64,000 bases of DNA. It comes from Caproiciproducens faecalis. Lineage in GTDB: Bacteria > Bacillota > Clostridia > Oscillospirales > Acutalibacteraceae. The notes beneath the pieces are model-generated. The model was given only the letters and a program-made list of their open reading frames with translations. It was not told the origin of the DNA and made no database searches. This document shows positions 25,137 through 34,700 of the stretch, one piece after another. How positions within the stretch are numbered: position 1 is the first letter of the stretch; each line of letters opens with the position of its first letter. The stretch is taken from the NCBI RefSeq assembly GCF_019448085.1, contig NZ_JAGFNZ010000001.1, positions 806,001-870,000 on the forward strand, in the 5' to 3' direction. The translations under genes and the position numbers were made by a program.

Positions 25137-26378
25137 ATGTATATAAAAATCCACCGGGGAACCGCGCAAATCGGCGGAAACCTGATTGAAATCGGAACAA
25201 ATCAGACCCGAATTCTTTTTGATGCGGGAACCAATCTTCCGCCTCTTGATGAAAAACAGACGAGTGATCAGATCGAAATTGAAGGGCTTACCTGTGGAGA
25301 GCCTGCCTTTGACTGGGTTTTCATCAGCCATCATCATAACGACCACTGCGGGTTGGTGGAGCGGATTTTGCCCGGCATTCCGATTTTTTCCGGGACGGAA
25401 ACATACCGTATTCTGGATGTTATTGCTGATTTTACCGACAGTCCCCGCCCAAATATCAATTTTCACTTTACAAACTGTCAGCCAATCCAATTGAATGATA
25501 TGCGTGTAACCCCAGTCGGCGTTGATCATTCCGCAGTGGACGCTTATATGTTCCTGATCCAGGCAGACGGGAAAAATGTCCTCTATACTGGGGATTATCG
25601 GGCGGTGGAGAACATTCCGACGGAAATCCGGCGGTTGCTCGGCGTGGCGGGAAAACTGGATGTCCTCATCAGCGAAGGGACAAATATCCGTGTGGGAAAG
25701 ACTGGACGTGAAGAGGAGCTCCGGGACGAGAGTCAGGTGGAACAGCGTGCTTTCGAGTTGATGGAACAATACGATGGCACAGTATTTGTCCTGTGCTCGT
25801 CTACGAATGAAGAAAGAATCTGCGCCATGCATCGGGCTGCGAAATCCGCTAGACGAATGGTATGTGAGGATTTATTCCTGACCGCGGTCCGCGAACAACG
25901 GGAAGAAAACACTCTGCGTTTTGTGGCAAGCTATGTGGATGAGGAAAAAACGCCGCGTACCTATGCCTACTTTAACAGGCTTTTTGAGCAGTGGGAGCTG
26001 CTGGGAGCGGAAAGTCTCGCCGGAATTCCGGGTAAAAAGCTGATTTTTGTGCGAATATCCATGCTGCCATTCCTGAAAAAATATTTGGACAACCACACCG
26101 CATCCGAAAAGAATCTGCTGATTTATTCGATGTGGCAGGGCTATAAGGAAACATCTAAGGTTGAAAAATTTTTGTCTTTCTGCAAAGATCAAAAGATGGA
26201 GGTGGTCAGCCTGCATTGCAGTGGACACGCCTATCGCAACACGATTCAGGAGTTCATCCACTGGCTGGAACCGAAAGCGCTCATTCCCATTCACTGCGAC
26301 GCCGCCGACCGTTCTCAATTTGAATCGCTTCATCCAAACTGCTTGATGCTGCGCGACGGCGAAAGATGGGAGGTGTAA
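25137..26378 (+). CDS. metallo-beta-lactamase-fold hydrolase (RNase J/CPSF-like)
   Basis: This is a 413-residue MBL-fold protein. FISHHHNDHCGLVERI (about 62-77) is the HxHxDH zinc motif, VGVDHSAVDAYMFLI the second-site histidine, LYTGDYRA the bridging aspartate, and VSLHCSGHAYRNTI and PIHCDAADRS the C-terminal histidines typical of the RNase J/beta-CASP-like branch. ATG 25137 follows AAAGGACG by 6 bases. It is followed after two bases by a membrane protein gene. It could be an RNA or DNA phosphodiesterase; the absence of clear RNase J C-terminal sequence leaves the substrate open. Confidence 0.85.
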   Translation: MYIKIHRGTAQIGGNLIEIGTNQTRILFDAGTNLPPLDEKQTSDQIEIEGLTCGEPAFDWVFISHHHNDHCGLVERILPGIPIFSGTETYRILDVIADFTDSPRPNINFHFTNCQPIQLNDMRVTPVGVDHSAVDAYMFLIQADGKNVLYTGDYRAVENIPTEIRRLLGVAGKLDVLISEGTNIRVGKTGREEELRDESQVEQRAFELMEQYDGTVFVLCSSTNEERICAMHRAAKSARRMVCEDLFLTAVREQREENTLRFVASYVDEEKTPRTYAYFNRLFEQWELLGAESLAGIPGKKLIFVRISMLPFLKKYLDNHTASEKNLLIYSMWQGYKETSKVEKFLSFCKDQKMEVVSLHCSGHAYRNTIQEFIHWLEPKALIPIHCDAADRSQFESLHPNCLMLRDGERWEV

Positions 26379-26380
26379 AA

Positions 26381-26734
26381 ATGCTGGAAGGTTGGCTTGC
26401 CATTTTATCCGTGATTGTTGTCGTGTCGTTCGGTGTATATTATAATTCATGGTTGCAGCGTACCCATGGGTGCTCCGCGCTCACCTTTTGGAGGGTGATC
26501 GGCGGTATTGCGGATTTGCTTTTGTGGCTGGCTGCGCTTGGAGCCGACAGCGCAGTACATGGGGTTATTTTGTTTTTGATCGCGGGAGGCATTTTTCTTC
26601 TGCTGTTTTTGGCAAACTATCGTGATTCCAAAAGCGTGCTGCACGGTTTTCTGATGACGCTGTGGCTGATTTTAATCGGCGGAGCGATCACATGGCTTAT
26701 AGGCGCATTAAGCAATCGGAGCAAAAAGCACTGA
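26381..26734 (+). CDS. small integral membrane protein
   Basis: This is a 117-residue protein with four predicted membrane spans: the N-terminal LAILSVIVVVSFGVYY, LLLWLAALG, VILFLIAGGIFLLLFLA and LWLILIGGAITWLIGA. It ends in a basic tail, NRSKKH. The family is not recognised. GGGAGGTG precedes ATG 26381 within the end of the MBL gene. The next gene begins inside its 3' end in another frame. Confidence 0.7.
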   Translation: MLEGWLAILSVIVVVSFGVYYNSWLQRTHGCSALTFWRVIGGIADLLLWLAALGADSAVHGVILFLIAGGIFLLLFLANYRDSKSVLHGFLMTLWLILIGGAITWLIGALSNRSKKH

Positions 26735-27003
26735 GCAGGGACGTGAAAGCCTGTCTAACGGAAAGAAAGATTCGTGAAGACGAAGCGGAAAAGCTGGCAG
26801 AGCATTTGCACCGAAACACGGTGAAATCCGTCGCAGTCTGTGTCCATTGCTGCGAAAATGAAACGCTGGATGAGGTAGCCGTGATGCTTTCTTCTTTTTC
26901 TTCTCTGCCAGACTTTTCATGGGATGCTGTGAGGCATGACCAAACAGCCGGAATAGGTAGCTATATGGTTGTCCGATATGCTTCCGGGAAAGGGGAAAAC
27001 TGA
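26692..27003 (+). CDS. hypothetical small protein
   Basis: This is a 103-residue soluble protein. The N-terminus is basic and helical (IKQSEQKALSRDVKACLTERK), then REDEAEKLAEHL and a beta-rich part with SVAVCVHCCENETLDE, ending YMVVRYASGKGEN. ATG 26692 follows GGCGGAG by 8 bases and lies inside the membrane protein gene (43-bp overlap). Family unknown. Its operon position between the MBL/membrane pair and the next hypothetical gene suggests co-expression. Confidence 0.6.
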   Translation: MAYRRIKQSEQKALSRDVKACLTERKIREDEAEKLAEHLHRNTVKSVAVCVHCCENETLDEVAVMLSSFSSLPDFSWDAVRHDQTAGIGSYMVVRYASGKGEN

Positions 27004-27004
27004 A

Positions 27005-27973
27005 ATGAGCCTTGATATTTATGGCTGGATTCCATCTTTAGAGGTAGCTGAACATCTCCGTCAGAACCGGACGTTTACCGTGACGGAAAAATATCAGTTG
27101 ATTCACGATGCGCCGCGCCCCTTGGAAGAAAAGCTGGAAGCACTTCTGAATTTGGAAGCAGAAGCGTCCAAAGAACGAGAAAAGAAATTCATGAGTCGGG
27201 CGATAGAGGTTTATCGGTTGGTACTGCGCTTGATGGAGGAGCAGCCATCCGGCAGCTTTTTCCTTGTAAAAGCTTTTTCTGATACGGATGAATTGGTTGG
27301 CGCGATTCCCTATGCCACTTTTACACAGGTATTGGAGCAAGCCGCAAACGACAAAACAGTGTCCTCTTATCTGGCAGAATTCTGGCAGAAAACGACCAAT
27401 GGAGGCCTTACCAATCCGATTGAATATCATTTGCTCCCATTGAATGGACAACTTAGGGCAACCGATTTTTGGATTGACGATGTATTCGCTCCGAATACGG
27501 ACGATTTGTTTGACTCCAAACTGTACTTGCGCCGCCTGCTTCCGTTTGAAAACGGCGATTTGTTCTGTCTGGAAGTGGACGGTGTTTCCCGGCATGGTTT
27601 CTTTTATCAGGAACTTGACGGCAACGGAACGTTATATGCTTATCTGGGATATCTTCATGACGGGTACTTAGATTCGTTGGAATTGGGGGAAAACGCAGTC
27701 CTGACACTGAACTGGACCCGTCTGCATTCCTTTCATGGTGAACTGCCGCCAGAGGAGGGCATCTTGCGTGAAATTGGAGATTTGATGAAGCGGTTAGGAC
27801 AGCAAGACCCTATGTCGGTTGAAAAACTGTTTTGGGATACGCTTTTTAATCCCATATCTCGGCTGAGAGGAGAGTCCAGCCTTTTTCCTTACCGCATAAC
27901 GCCTCTGAAATTAGCCGAACTGCTGGAAGAAGCACACTGTGTGAAATATCAAGAATATCTGGAAACTCATTGA
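27005..27973 (+). CDS. hypothetical protein, 322 residues
   Basis: This is a soluble, acidic protein beginning MSLDIYGWIPSLEVAEHL. It has a helical N-terminal half (LEEKLEALLNLEAEASKEREKK) and a C-terminal half with beta strands (ENGDLFCLEVDGVSRHGFFY, YLGYLHDGYL). No known family or catalytic motif is recognised. ATG 27005 follows AAAGGGG. Its last 20 codons are the start of a 115-bp segment that is repeated at 28507-28619, showing that a second copy of this gene once existed downstream. Confidence 0.65.
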   Translation: MSLDIYGWIPSLEVAEHLRQNRTFTVTEKYQLIHDAPRPLEEKLEALLNLEAEASKEREKKFMSRAIEVYRLVLRLMEEQPSGSFFLVKAFSDTDELVGAIPYATFTQVLEQAANDKTVSSYLAEFWQKTTNGGLTNPIEYHLLPLNGQLRATDFWIDDVFAPNTDDLFDSKLYLRRLLPFENGDLFCLEVDGVSRHGFFYQELDGNGTLYAYLGYLHDGYLDSLELGENAVLTLNWTRLHSFHGELPPEEGILREIGDLMKRLGQQDPMSVEKLFWDTLFNPISRLRGESSLFPYRITPLKLAELLEEAHCVKYQEYLETH

Positions 27974-28028
27974 TTGAAAATTGAGGGAGCTATTATGTAC
28001 GATAATACAGAGTTGTTCAACACCCCGT
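27914..28028 (+). repeat. imperfect direct repeat, copy 1
   Basis: This covers the last 60 bp of the 322-residue gene, its stop, the intergenic TTGAGGGAGCTATT, and the first 11 codons of a lost gene. Long matches to 28507-28619 include GAAGAAGCACACTGTG-like and GAGGGAGCTATTA blocks. Identity is roughly 70 percent by eye. Confidence 0.75.
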
Positions 28029-28030
28029 AG
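27995..28030 (+). pseudogene. truncated 5' end of a duplicated gene
   Basis: ATG 27995 behind TTGAGGGAG reads MYDNTELFNTP and stops at TAG 28028. The same residues, in diverged form (HNNKELLNTPP), begin the membrane protein at 28587-29297. This copy has lost everything after codon 11. Confidence 0.6.
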
Positions 28031-28099
28031 GTGGCGGCATTACAATAGATGAATTGCCGACACCATGTCTCTATTTAAATAGTAACAGGAGGTATATGA

Positions 28100-28435
28100 A
28101 TGGTTGCTTATTTTCTTAAACTCCCATATGATGAATATGTGAGTAAAGTGAAAGAGTTGATGAAGCAAGGAGATCCGGTGATTGAGGAAGATTTTCCTGT
28201 TTTTGAATCGACAGCAAAAAAAGTTTTAGAAGAACTGCATGCGGATGCAGACTACAACTTTGTGAATTCGAGAGTTCTCTCCAACTTTTTAGGTTCCTGG
28301 GGATTGCCAGGTCCCCTCAAGGATGAAGAATCTTTTGGAATAATCTATGCCACACTTGAGGTTTTGTATACTAACCCTGAAGCAGTTCGGAGGAAAGGAA
28401 TTTATCTTGCTAAATTAAATCAACCTATTGTTTAA
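28100..28435 (+). CDS. hypothetical small protein
   Basis: This is a 111-residue soluble, mainly helical protein: MVAYFLKLPYDEYVSKVKEL, VLEELHADADYNFVNSRVL and LGSWGLPGPLKDEESFGII. Family unknown. ACAGGAGGTAT lies 6 bases before ATG 28100. It sits between the two arms of the 27914/28507 direct repeat, so it was either inserted into, or is the only survivor of, the duplicated segment. Its lower GC content supports later acquisition. Confidence 0.6.
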   Translation: MVAYFLKLPYDEYVSKVKELMKQGDPVIEEDFPVFESTAKKVLEELHADADYNFVNSRVLSNFLGSWGLPGPLKDEESFGIIYATLEVLYTNPEAVRRKGIYLAKLNQPIV

Positions 28436-28502
28436 TTTAGTATTGGTATAAATCCCAATCTTCCATTTGAGAAGAGAGTCCAGATATTTATCTTACTGTG
28501 TA

Positions 28503-29297
28503 ATGAGCAGAACTGCTAAAAGAAGCACACTGTGGAGAATCTCACAGGTATCTGCAACCATATTCATTAAAAGTGAGGGAGCTATTACGCACAATAATAA
28601 AGAATTGCTAAACACGCCGCCAGTGACTGCATCAGAAACAGCATCACAGGAAGAACAATTTACAGAATCACAGCCAAAGGCAAAAACGAAGAAAAGGGTT
28701 CTTGCAGGTCTAGTTTTCATTGGGGTTCTATATTATTTAATAAAGGGCTTTGACATCAGTGGAATAGCGTTTGTTTTAGGCTTCGCTGCCTGTGGCTGGC
28801 TGATTTTTTGTACTGTAAAAGGAAAGCCCAAGATAATCCCCGCGGCTGTTACGATTATTCTTCTTACAATTGCCTTTGCAGTTCCCGGTGTAAACACGGC
28901 AAGCATTACACAAAAGCAGCTAATGAAAAACCTGTCTGATGTTATGCAGCCGGTCGGCTATCAACTGGTCGCCACAGACAACATGTCAGGCAATACATAT
29001 TTGATCTATGTTAAAGACAGTCCGAATGACACACCGCAGCCAAATGGTGTTCAATGCAAGATTACGGAAGAAAGTGGTCGCGTCAAATCTATTATTTTAA
29101 TTTCTGCAAACGGTTCAAAAGGAATTCCTATGAGTGGGATGAAATTTGTAAGTGCTTTAAATCCAAAATGGTCGTCTGACAAGACAACTGACGCTATGAC
29201 TGAAATTCTTCGGGGACAAACCATCCATGAGGGAAATATTACTTATATGTTCAAAGATTTAAGAACAACTTCGCAATTCATAATAGAGATGAAGTAA
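28503..29297 (+). CDS. membrane-anchored hypothetical protein with doubtful start
   Basis: The conserved part begins around ACG 28587 (HNNKELLNTPPVTASETASQ), has two to three membrane helices (GLVFIGVLYYLIKGF, GIAFVLGFAACGWLIFC, IIPAAVTIILLTIAFAVPG; about residues 80-140 from ATG 28503) and an extracytoplasmic C-terminal domain (MQPVGYQLVATDNMSGNTYL to the end). In the duplicated copy at 27995 the start is ATG at the same distance from GAGGGAG; here it reads ACG. Either translation begins at a non-standard codon or ATG 28503 is used, which would translate the repeat remnant. It may be silenced. Confidence 0.55.
   Translation: MSRTAKRSTLWRISQVSATIFIKSEGAITHNNKELLNTPPVTASETASQEEQFTESQPKAKTKKRVLAGLVFIGVLYYLIKGFDISGIAFVLGFAACGWLIFCTVKGKPKIIPAAVTIILLTIAFAVPGVNTASITQKQLMKNLSDVMQPVGYQLVATDNMSGNTYLIYVKDSPNDTPQPNGVQCKITEESGRVKSIILISANGSKGIPMSGMKFVSALNPKWSSDKTTDAMTEILRGQTIHEGNITYMFKDLRTTSQFIIEMK
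28507..28619 (+). repeat. imperfect direct repeat, copy 2
   Basis: This is the counterpart of 27914-28028. It keeps the decayed 3' end of a second copy of the 322-residue gene (frameshifted), the ribosome site GAGGGAG and the first codons of the membrane-protein gene, but with ACG at the place of the ATG. Confidence 0.75.
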
Positions 29298-29354
29298 AAT
29301 TTGTTTTTTATCTGTTTGTGTTGTATTAAATAAAGCTGAAGAAGGAAATGATTT

Positions 29355-29879
29355 ATGCTATTAAAAGAAATTGGACGTTTTGGTGATAATATAGAAAACC
29401 TGCGTCCGTCAGATCTGGTGGATGAAGTTCCAATCAATCTTAGAGTAGGCCGTGTAGGAATATTTTGGCATGTTGGAAACAATAAGTGGATCATTCGTAC
29501 AGCTCCGGTTTTAGACGACACCAAAAATGCAGTTGAAATGGGGCAGAATTTTGATGAAGAAACCAATCCGGATGATCTGCAAATAGATTTTAACCTCTTC
29601 CACAAAGATATTTGGACTTCGGAAATCTTACCGAAAAAGCCGGAATGGAAAGATTTTGGTTTTGACCATTTTTCCAGAGGCAGAGTGGTTTTTGAAGTCC
29701 TGAAGCATAAATTCGTTATCTATATTCCGAAGTCTCCCAATTTTTCGCAAGAAGAAACATTGTTCTTAGCTGGAAAATTTCAGTTGCCCGTTGGAAGTTT
29801 TGGCACCAACAATGGAATTTATAAAAGGAAGAAAGATTTAGAATCATTGGGCAGCGGTGAAAATGAGATACTTTTTTGA
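29355..29879 (+). CDS. hypothetical protein, 174 residues
   Basis: This is a soluble, acidic protein: MLLKEIGRFGDNIENLRPSD, VGRVGIFWHVGNNKWIIRT, FNLFHKDIWTSEILP, and a C-terminal GRVVFEVLKHKFVIYIP. The family is not recognised. GAAGGAAATG precedes ATG 29355. The size and composition resemble immunity proteins in polymorphic toxin loci, but no toxin gene is seen. It ends the run of small genes that starts at 23471. From 29880 to 30144 no gene is visible. Confidence 0.6.
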   Translation: MLLKEIGRFGDNIENLRPSDLVDEVPINLRVGRVGIFWHVGNNKWIIRTAPVLDDTKNAVEMGQNFDEETNPDDLQIDFNLFHKDIWTSEILPKKPEWKDFGFDHFSRGRVVFEVLKHKFVIYIPKSPNFSQEETLFLAGKFQLPVGSFGTNNGIYKRKKDLESLGSGENEILF

Positions 29880-30144
29880 CTTCTAAAGAAAACACCATTG
29901 AACATTTTTATCTGGAGGACTTTTGAAGGCGAGCCAGAAGAAAAGTCGCAATCTGGAATTACAACTCTCCGCAAAAGTGAAACTCTTAAAGCGAAATGAA
30001 ACTTTCAAAAGGAATCGTTCAATTGTATCAAACTTTAGTTTACTAGGCAAAAAGGCAAACCTGTTTTTATAACATTAGTTATAGGCAGGTTTGTCTTTTT
30101 ATGGTCAAAAATCCACCAGCTGGAGAATCCCCCAGGATTCTGAG

Positions 30145-30507
30145 CACTTCCTACCACATCGGATACCTTAGGCACGACAGCCCAAAGCTGGGCGCAGGGG
30201 TGATCGTGGTTCCAAATTCGCCGAGGATCGTGAATACGCGGAAGAAACGGCGGATAAAATTGCTGAGTTCGTGTGGTCGCAGCGAGGTGTTTTCCACTAC
30301 ACCGGGAACACCGCCGAACCGGAGGATGCGATCAAGCTGGTCATGGATTACCAGGGAAAGCCTGTCTTTTTGACCGATTCTGGCGATAATGCCACCGCTG
30401 GCGGCGCGGGCTACAATACGCTGGTGCAAGGACAACAATTTGCAGCAATCCATGTCCAGGCGAGCAAACTGTTGGAGCAACGCACCGCAGGAGAGCCTGC
30501 TTGGTGA
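30145..30507 (+). pseudogene. M81 metallopeptidase (MlrC-like) fragment
   Basis: In one frame DSPKLGAGVIVV, then after a frameshift near 30212 KFAEDREYAEETADKIAEF, WSQRGVFHYTGNTAEPEDA and PVFLTDSGDNATAGGAGYNT. The last block is the DSGDN..GG.PGDNT motif of M81 (microcystinase C-like) peptidases. The zinc-binding N-terminal half and the C-terminal domain are missing, and the 3' end runs into DNA next to the IS3-like element. It is a remnant, possibly truncated by the insertion. Confidence 0.75.
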
Positions 30508-30570
30508 AGGATGAAATAGACCTCGTCATGCGTGCTCCCAAACATCGGCGACCTAAAAATCCCCTGCAAA

Positions 30571-31612
30571 GTGAACTGCCCAGATGCAACGGACAACCCT
30601 ACCGAATTAATTGCATTGCTTCTTCGAAGGTTTTCAACTTACGTCTGTAAATGCACTCTGTTTTGAGAATGGAGAAGAAATTTTCGGCCATGGCATTTTC
30701 ATAACAGTTCCGCGTCTTGACATCGAGGGAGTTATGCCGTACTGTTGAGTCAGGGTAAAATATGCTTGCGAGGTGTATTGAAACCCTTGGTCGCTGTGGA
30801 GTTGCAGCTCTGCAGCGGCCTCTCTTTTTGAATAGCATCCTTTATGGTTTGCAACACAAGGTTGATAGTCTGCTCTGTGCCAGTGCGGTAAGCCACGATA
30901 CTGCTGTCATAAAGGTGACGGATTACGGACAAGTACAAAACGCCTTCTTTGGTATGTATGTAGGATATGTCTGTCACCCACTTGGCATTGGGCCTGTCCG
31001 CTTTGAAGCTGCGGTTTAGGAGATTGGGTACTTATGTACCTGTTCACCCATGACCTTGTATTTTCTCCTTCTGCGTATCTCTGAAAGTAAGCCATACTTG
31101 TTCATCACTTTAAGTACGGTTTTAGGGTTGAGGTTCAAGGATTTCTCCCGAATCAGCCATATGTGGATCCGTCTGTACCCGTATGTTTCACCACACCTGT
31201 GCTGACATTCCCGTACCATCCCAGCCAGATGTTCATCCCTTTGTGGCATGTCTATTCGTTTCACATAGTCGTTCTCCGCGCGTAGCCTCTGATTTTCTGC
31301 GATCAAGTCTTCTTCTACCTGTTTGGGTGGTTTTGACGGCTTGCCCTTTCCACCACGTCCTCGGCGCTCAAGATACAGTCCTTCTGCTCCGTAGGTCAGG
31401 TGAATTCGCTCCCATAGTGCTACATTTTTGTGATCGGTATCAAATATCTTTGCAGTTTCCACGCAGGACAGCTTGTGTTCCTGCATGTATTCCACTACCT
31501 GTTGCTTAAATTCTCCAGTATGTCGCTTGTTCGGTATCCCTTTTGGCATAGAAAAACACCCCATTTGTTTCCAGTATATCATACTGTCTAACAAATGGGG
31601 TGCAGTTCATTA
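30571..31612 (-). mobile_element. degenerate IS3-family insertion sequence
   Basis: The ends are TGAACTGCCC (30571 onward) and, inverted, TGAACTGCACC (31612 backward), as in IS3-family members. Between them lies a broken transposase on the minus strand. Outside these ends a further inverted pair is visible: TCCCCTGCAAA at about 30556 and TTTGCAGGGGA at about 31667, each also close to a matching ACGGACA/TGTCCGT, so the mobile unit may extend to about 30554-31680. No target-site duplication was identified with confidence. Confidence 0.75.
30599..31594 (-). pseudogene. IS3-family transposase, multiply frameshifted
   Basis: The 5' part (31594-31016) encodes an OrfA-like HTH (GEFKQQVVEYMQEHKLSCVETAKIF) and leucine-zipper (VEEDLIAENQRLRAENDYVK), joined directly to the HTH_21 part of OrfB (YGYRRIHIWL, LNPKTVLKVMNKYGLL). 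The DDE core continues in other frames: WVTDISYIHTKEGVLYLSV (first Asp), SDQGFQYTSQAYF, and SRRGNCYENAMAENFFSILKTE (Glu). It breaks off at EAMQLIR near 30599. At least two frameshifts and an internal deletion make it inactive. Confidence 0.85.
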
Positions 31613-31788
31613 TCCTACGATTGGGGGCTTTTTGCAATGTCCGTTTTTTTGATTCAGTTCAAAGCGTTTTGCAGGGGATTGACCCAATAAATTATGACGA
31701 GCAAAGGGATGGATCTTGCAATTATCCGGATTCATTGTGCCCCGTTCAGTATGATATGGGGCGCTGATTAGATACGAATACTGTTGGA

Positions 31789-34700
31789 CTAAGCGACGGA
31801 TGCAGCCGCGATAGGTGTTTTGTTGGAATTGATATAGAATCCCGCGGCCTGCCCGGGTTTGCCAACCGCCGTAACCTGATAGAAATAATCTCTTACGGAT
31901 TGCTTTACGAACCTTACCTGAAATACGGAAGAATTTCCTGAAGTAAAGGATGGTTTGGTGTTTGCCGTCAGTCTAAACGTGTAAGCCTTGCCTTTTGTAA
32001 CTTTAAAGGACGCTGTAGTATCGCTCTTAACAAGAGAAACCGTAGTTCCTACCGTTGCGGCCAGCAGCTTTACCCCATTGATATAAATACCGGCTTTGCT
32101 GCCCGGTTTGCCGATGGCCGTCAACCTAAAGTAATAGTCATTGTCGGATGTGCGCACAAGCTGTGTTTCGAATACGCCCGGAGTGCCGACGGTAAGCGAA
32201 GGGGCCGCACCGTTTTGGCTCGTGATTTTGAACTGATAGGCACCGTTCACGGAGAAATCCGCGTTTGTATCGCTCACAAAAGCTGTTGCGGCGGTGCTAA
32301 CCGTCACGCTGGGACTCGAAACTGACCCGTCGGAACTGTGGTGTGAACCGGAACTGCTTCCGTTCGAGGTTCCGACAAGGCTGAACGTGGAAAACGAAGA
32401 AGTCGTAAAAGTTGCGGTATAGTGTCCGGCCGTGCCACCGATGGTCAGCGGCAGAGTTTCCTGGGTTCCGTCCGCTTTGGTGTGTACAGCCACATAGGTG
32501 AAGCTTGGCCGTAGAATGAAATTGGTCGGGAGCTTTAGGGTGACGGTAACCGGAAACGGAAGCACAGTATGAATCGTTTGGGGCGCGCCGCTCGCTGTCT
32601 GTCCTGTCAGGGTAAGGTCAAACACTATTTGGGAGCCCGATGGTCCAAGAGTAGTCGGCTGTTGGATTGTGGACAGGGTCACAGTGTTCACCTTGTTATA
32701 GAACAGTAAGATATCGATGAGCAAACCGGTCGCGACTATAGGACTTTTCGGCAGTTCGTCAGGACCGATGAAGCCTGTGGTTACCGGTTCGGGAAGGCTG
32801 GGAGGTGTAACACCCAAAGTACTTTGCATCAGTCCTTCCAGTTTCGCAATCTGCTGGGACGGTATAAGAGACTGATCGGAGGAGGGAAGGCAAAGAGCCT
32901 GAGCTATCGCACCGGCCACTTCACCGGGAGTGGAGTTTTCAGATAAGCTGCCGATTGCAGTGGACACGGTGCCCGTAGTTGGAGTATAGCCGCCGGCTGT
33001 AAGAATTGTGGAGGCAATTGCCGCGTGTCCATGGGTGTTGGGATGTGGGTCAAGATTGGAAGATTTAAAATCTGCGTTCACAAGGGGAATCCCATTTTTC
33101 AGCGAGTTCGAAAAGAGAGAATAGTTGTCGATCAGAGTGTAATCCGCAGAATCCGTGGAAAACGCACTGTTTAAAGTCCGAATATAGCCGTCCGCAATGC
33201 CGCCGAGGTCCAGTGTGCCGGCACCGTAGGGAAGCTTGATGCCCTCATACGGATTATAAACATTTGTCACATAGATTTTGGCGTTCGGCGCGGCGGCTTT
33301 GAGCGCGCTGATGATTCCCAGAAAGTTTGCCGAGAATCCGGAAGCCGCACTCTGGATGTCCGGATTGTTTTTCAAACCGCTGCTGTGGTCTGCGTTCAGT
33401 GAGCCGAGAGCGGCTGCCAAAGCTACCGGATCGGATATCTTTAGCGCTGCCAGTGTGGACTGAATGTCTTCCGGATTGCAGCTGAGCTTGCTGGCGACGA
33501 TGTTTAAAAACGGAAGCAGGATATCGTCCGACCCGATGCTGAGGGTAATCACTTTTGCCTGAGACAGGGAAGCTCCGATCAGCGGGTCGGACAGACCGGC
33601 AAGAAGCTCGCTGCTGCGCATTCCGCTTTGCGCAAAAGAACCTGCCGACAGGTGCATAGTGTCACCGACAAGGGTTGGATATGCGATTAGCGGCGGCTTT
33701 TGTGAGTTCGGGCTGTAGCCCGGCAGTCCGTACCCGGCGGGAATGCTGTCACCCAGCGCCACATATTCAGGGGCGGCAAGAACGGTGACCTTCAGCGTCG
33801 CATTCAGTCCGGCAAAGCTCAGAGACGCCACGCCGGTGGGGAGCGTTTCAAGGTACTCTTTTTTAATTATGACGGTATCGCCGTCTACCGTATAGTCCAG
33901 ATTCAGCGTCAAATCGGTTGCTCCATTGTGGATGCCGGAAAAGGCGTTGGCGGGATCCAATTTGTAGACTTTAATATTCTGAGGCAAATAACTCAAAAAC
34001 ACTGCCGTTCCGGGGAAAACGGAAGTCTCCGCGGCATTGACCAGCGTGATGCTGCTGCCGGAACCGGGCTCATAAGCTGCCCAGTATTTGCTCTCGTCGT
34101 TCATCGTGACAACGACGGGTAAAACGCTGTTGTATGCCGGCAGATTAAGGTAGAGTTTCCCGCTGCCGTCGGTGTAGACGCCGTTCCCGTAGGGCTCTCC
34201 GTTGATGCTGACGGAAGATACGGCCGCGTTAATTTGCCCGGGTATGGTAAGCTCATCGGGAGACGGAGAAATGAGGTCCCCTGCGTTGTTCTTGCAGGAG
34301 CTTGACACAATCAATCCGCGATGGATGGAGCCGCCGTCGATCACGACTTCAGGAAACGTTCCCGTGTAGTCTAGAGCCACCCCCAGATTGACGGACGAAT
34401 CGCTCCGGCTGCTGACGATGGTGCCGCCTTTGATGAGAATTTCATCGCCGTCGCCAGAGTGGCCACCGATATCCGGATAGGTATCGCCAAATCCGTTCGT
34501 GGCTGTGACCATCCCGCCGTAAATACTGATGGTCCCAAAACTTGTTCCGCTCACGTTGCCAATGCCGGCGGCAACGTCGCTTCCGTTGCCGCCCGTCGCC
34601 GTGATTCTGCCGCCGCAGATGGAAATGTTACCGGACGGGCTGAAACTATCGCTGCCGATGCCGGCGCCGTTTTCGCTGCCCGTAGCGGTCAGCTTGCCCA

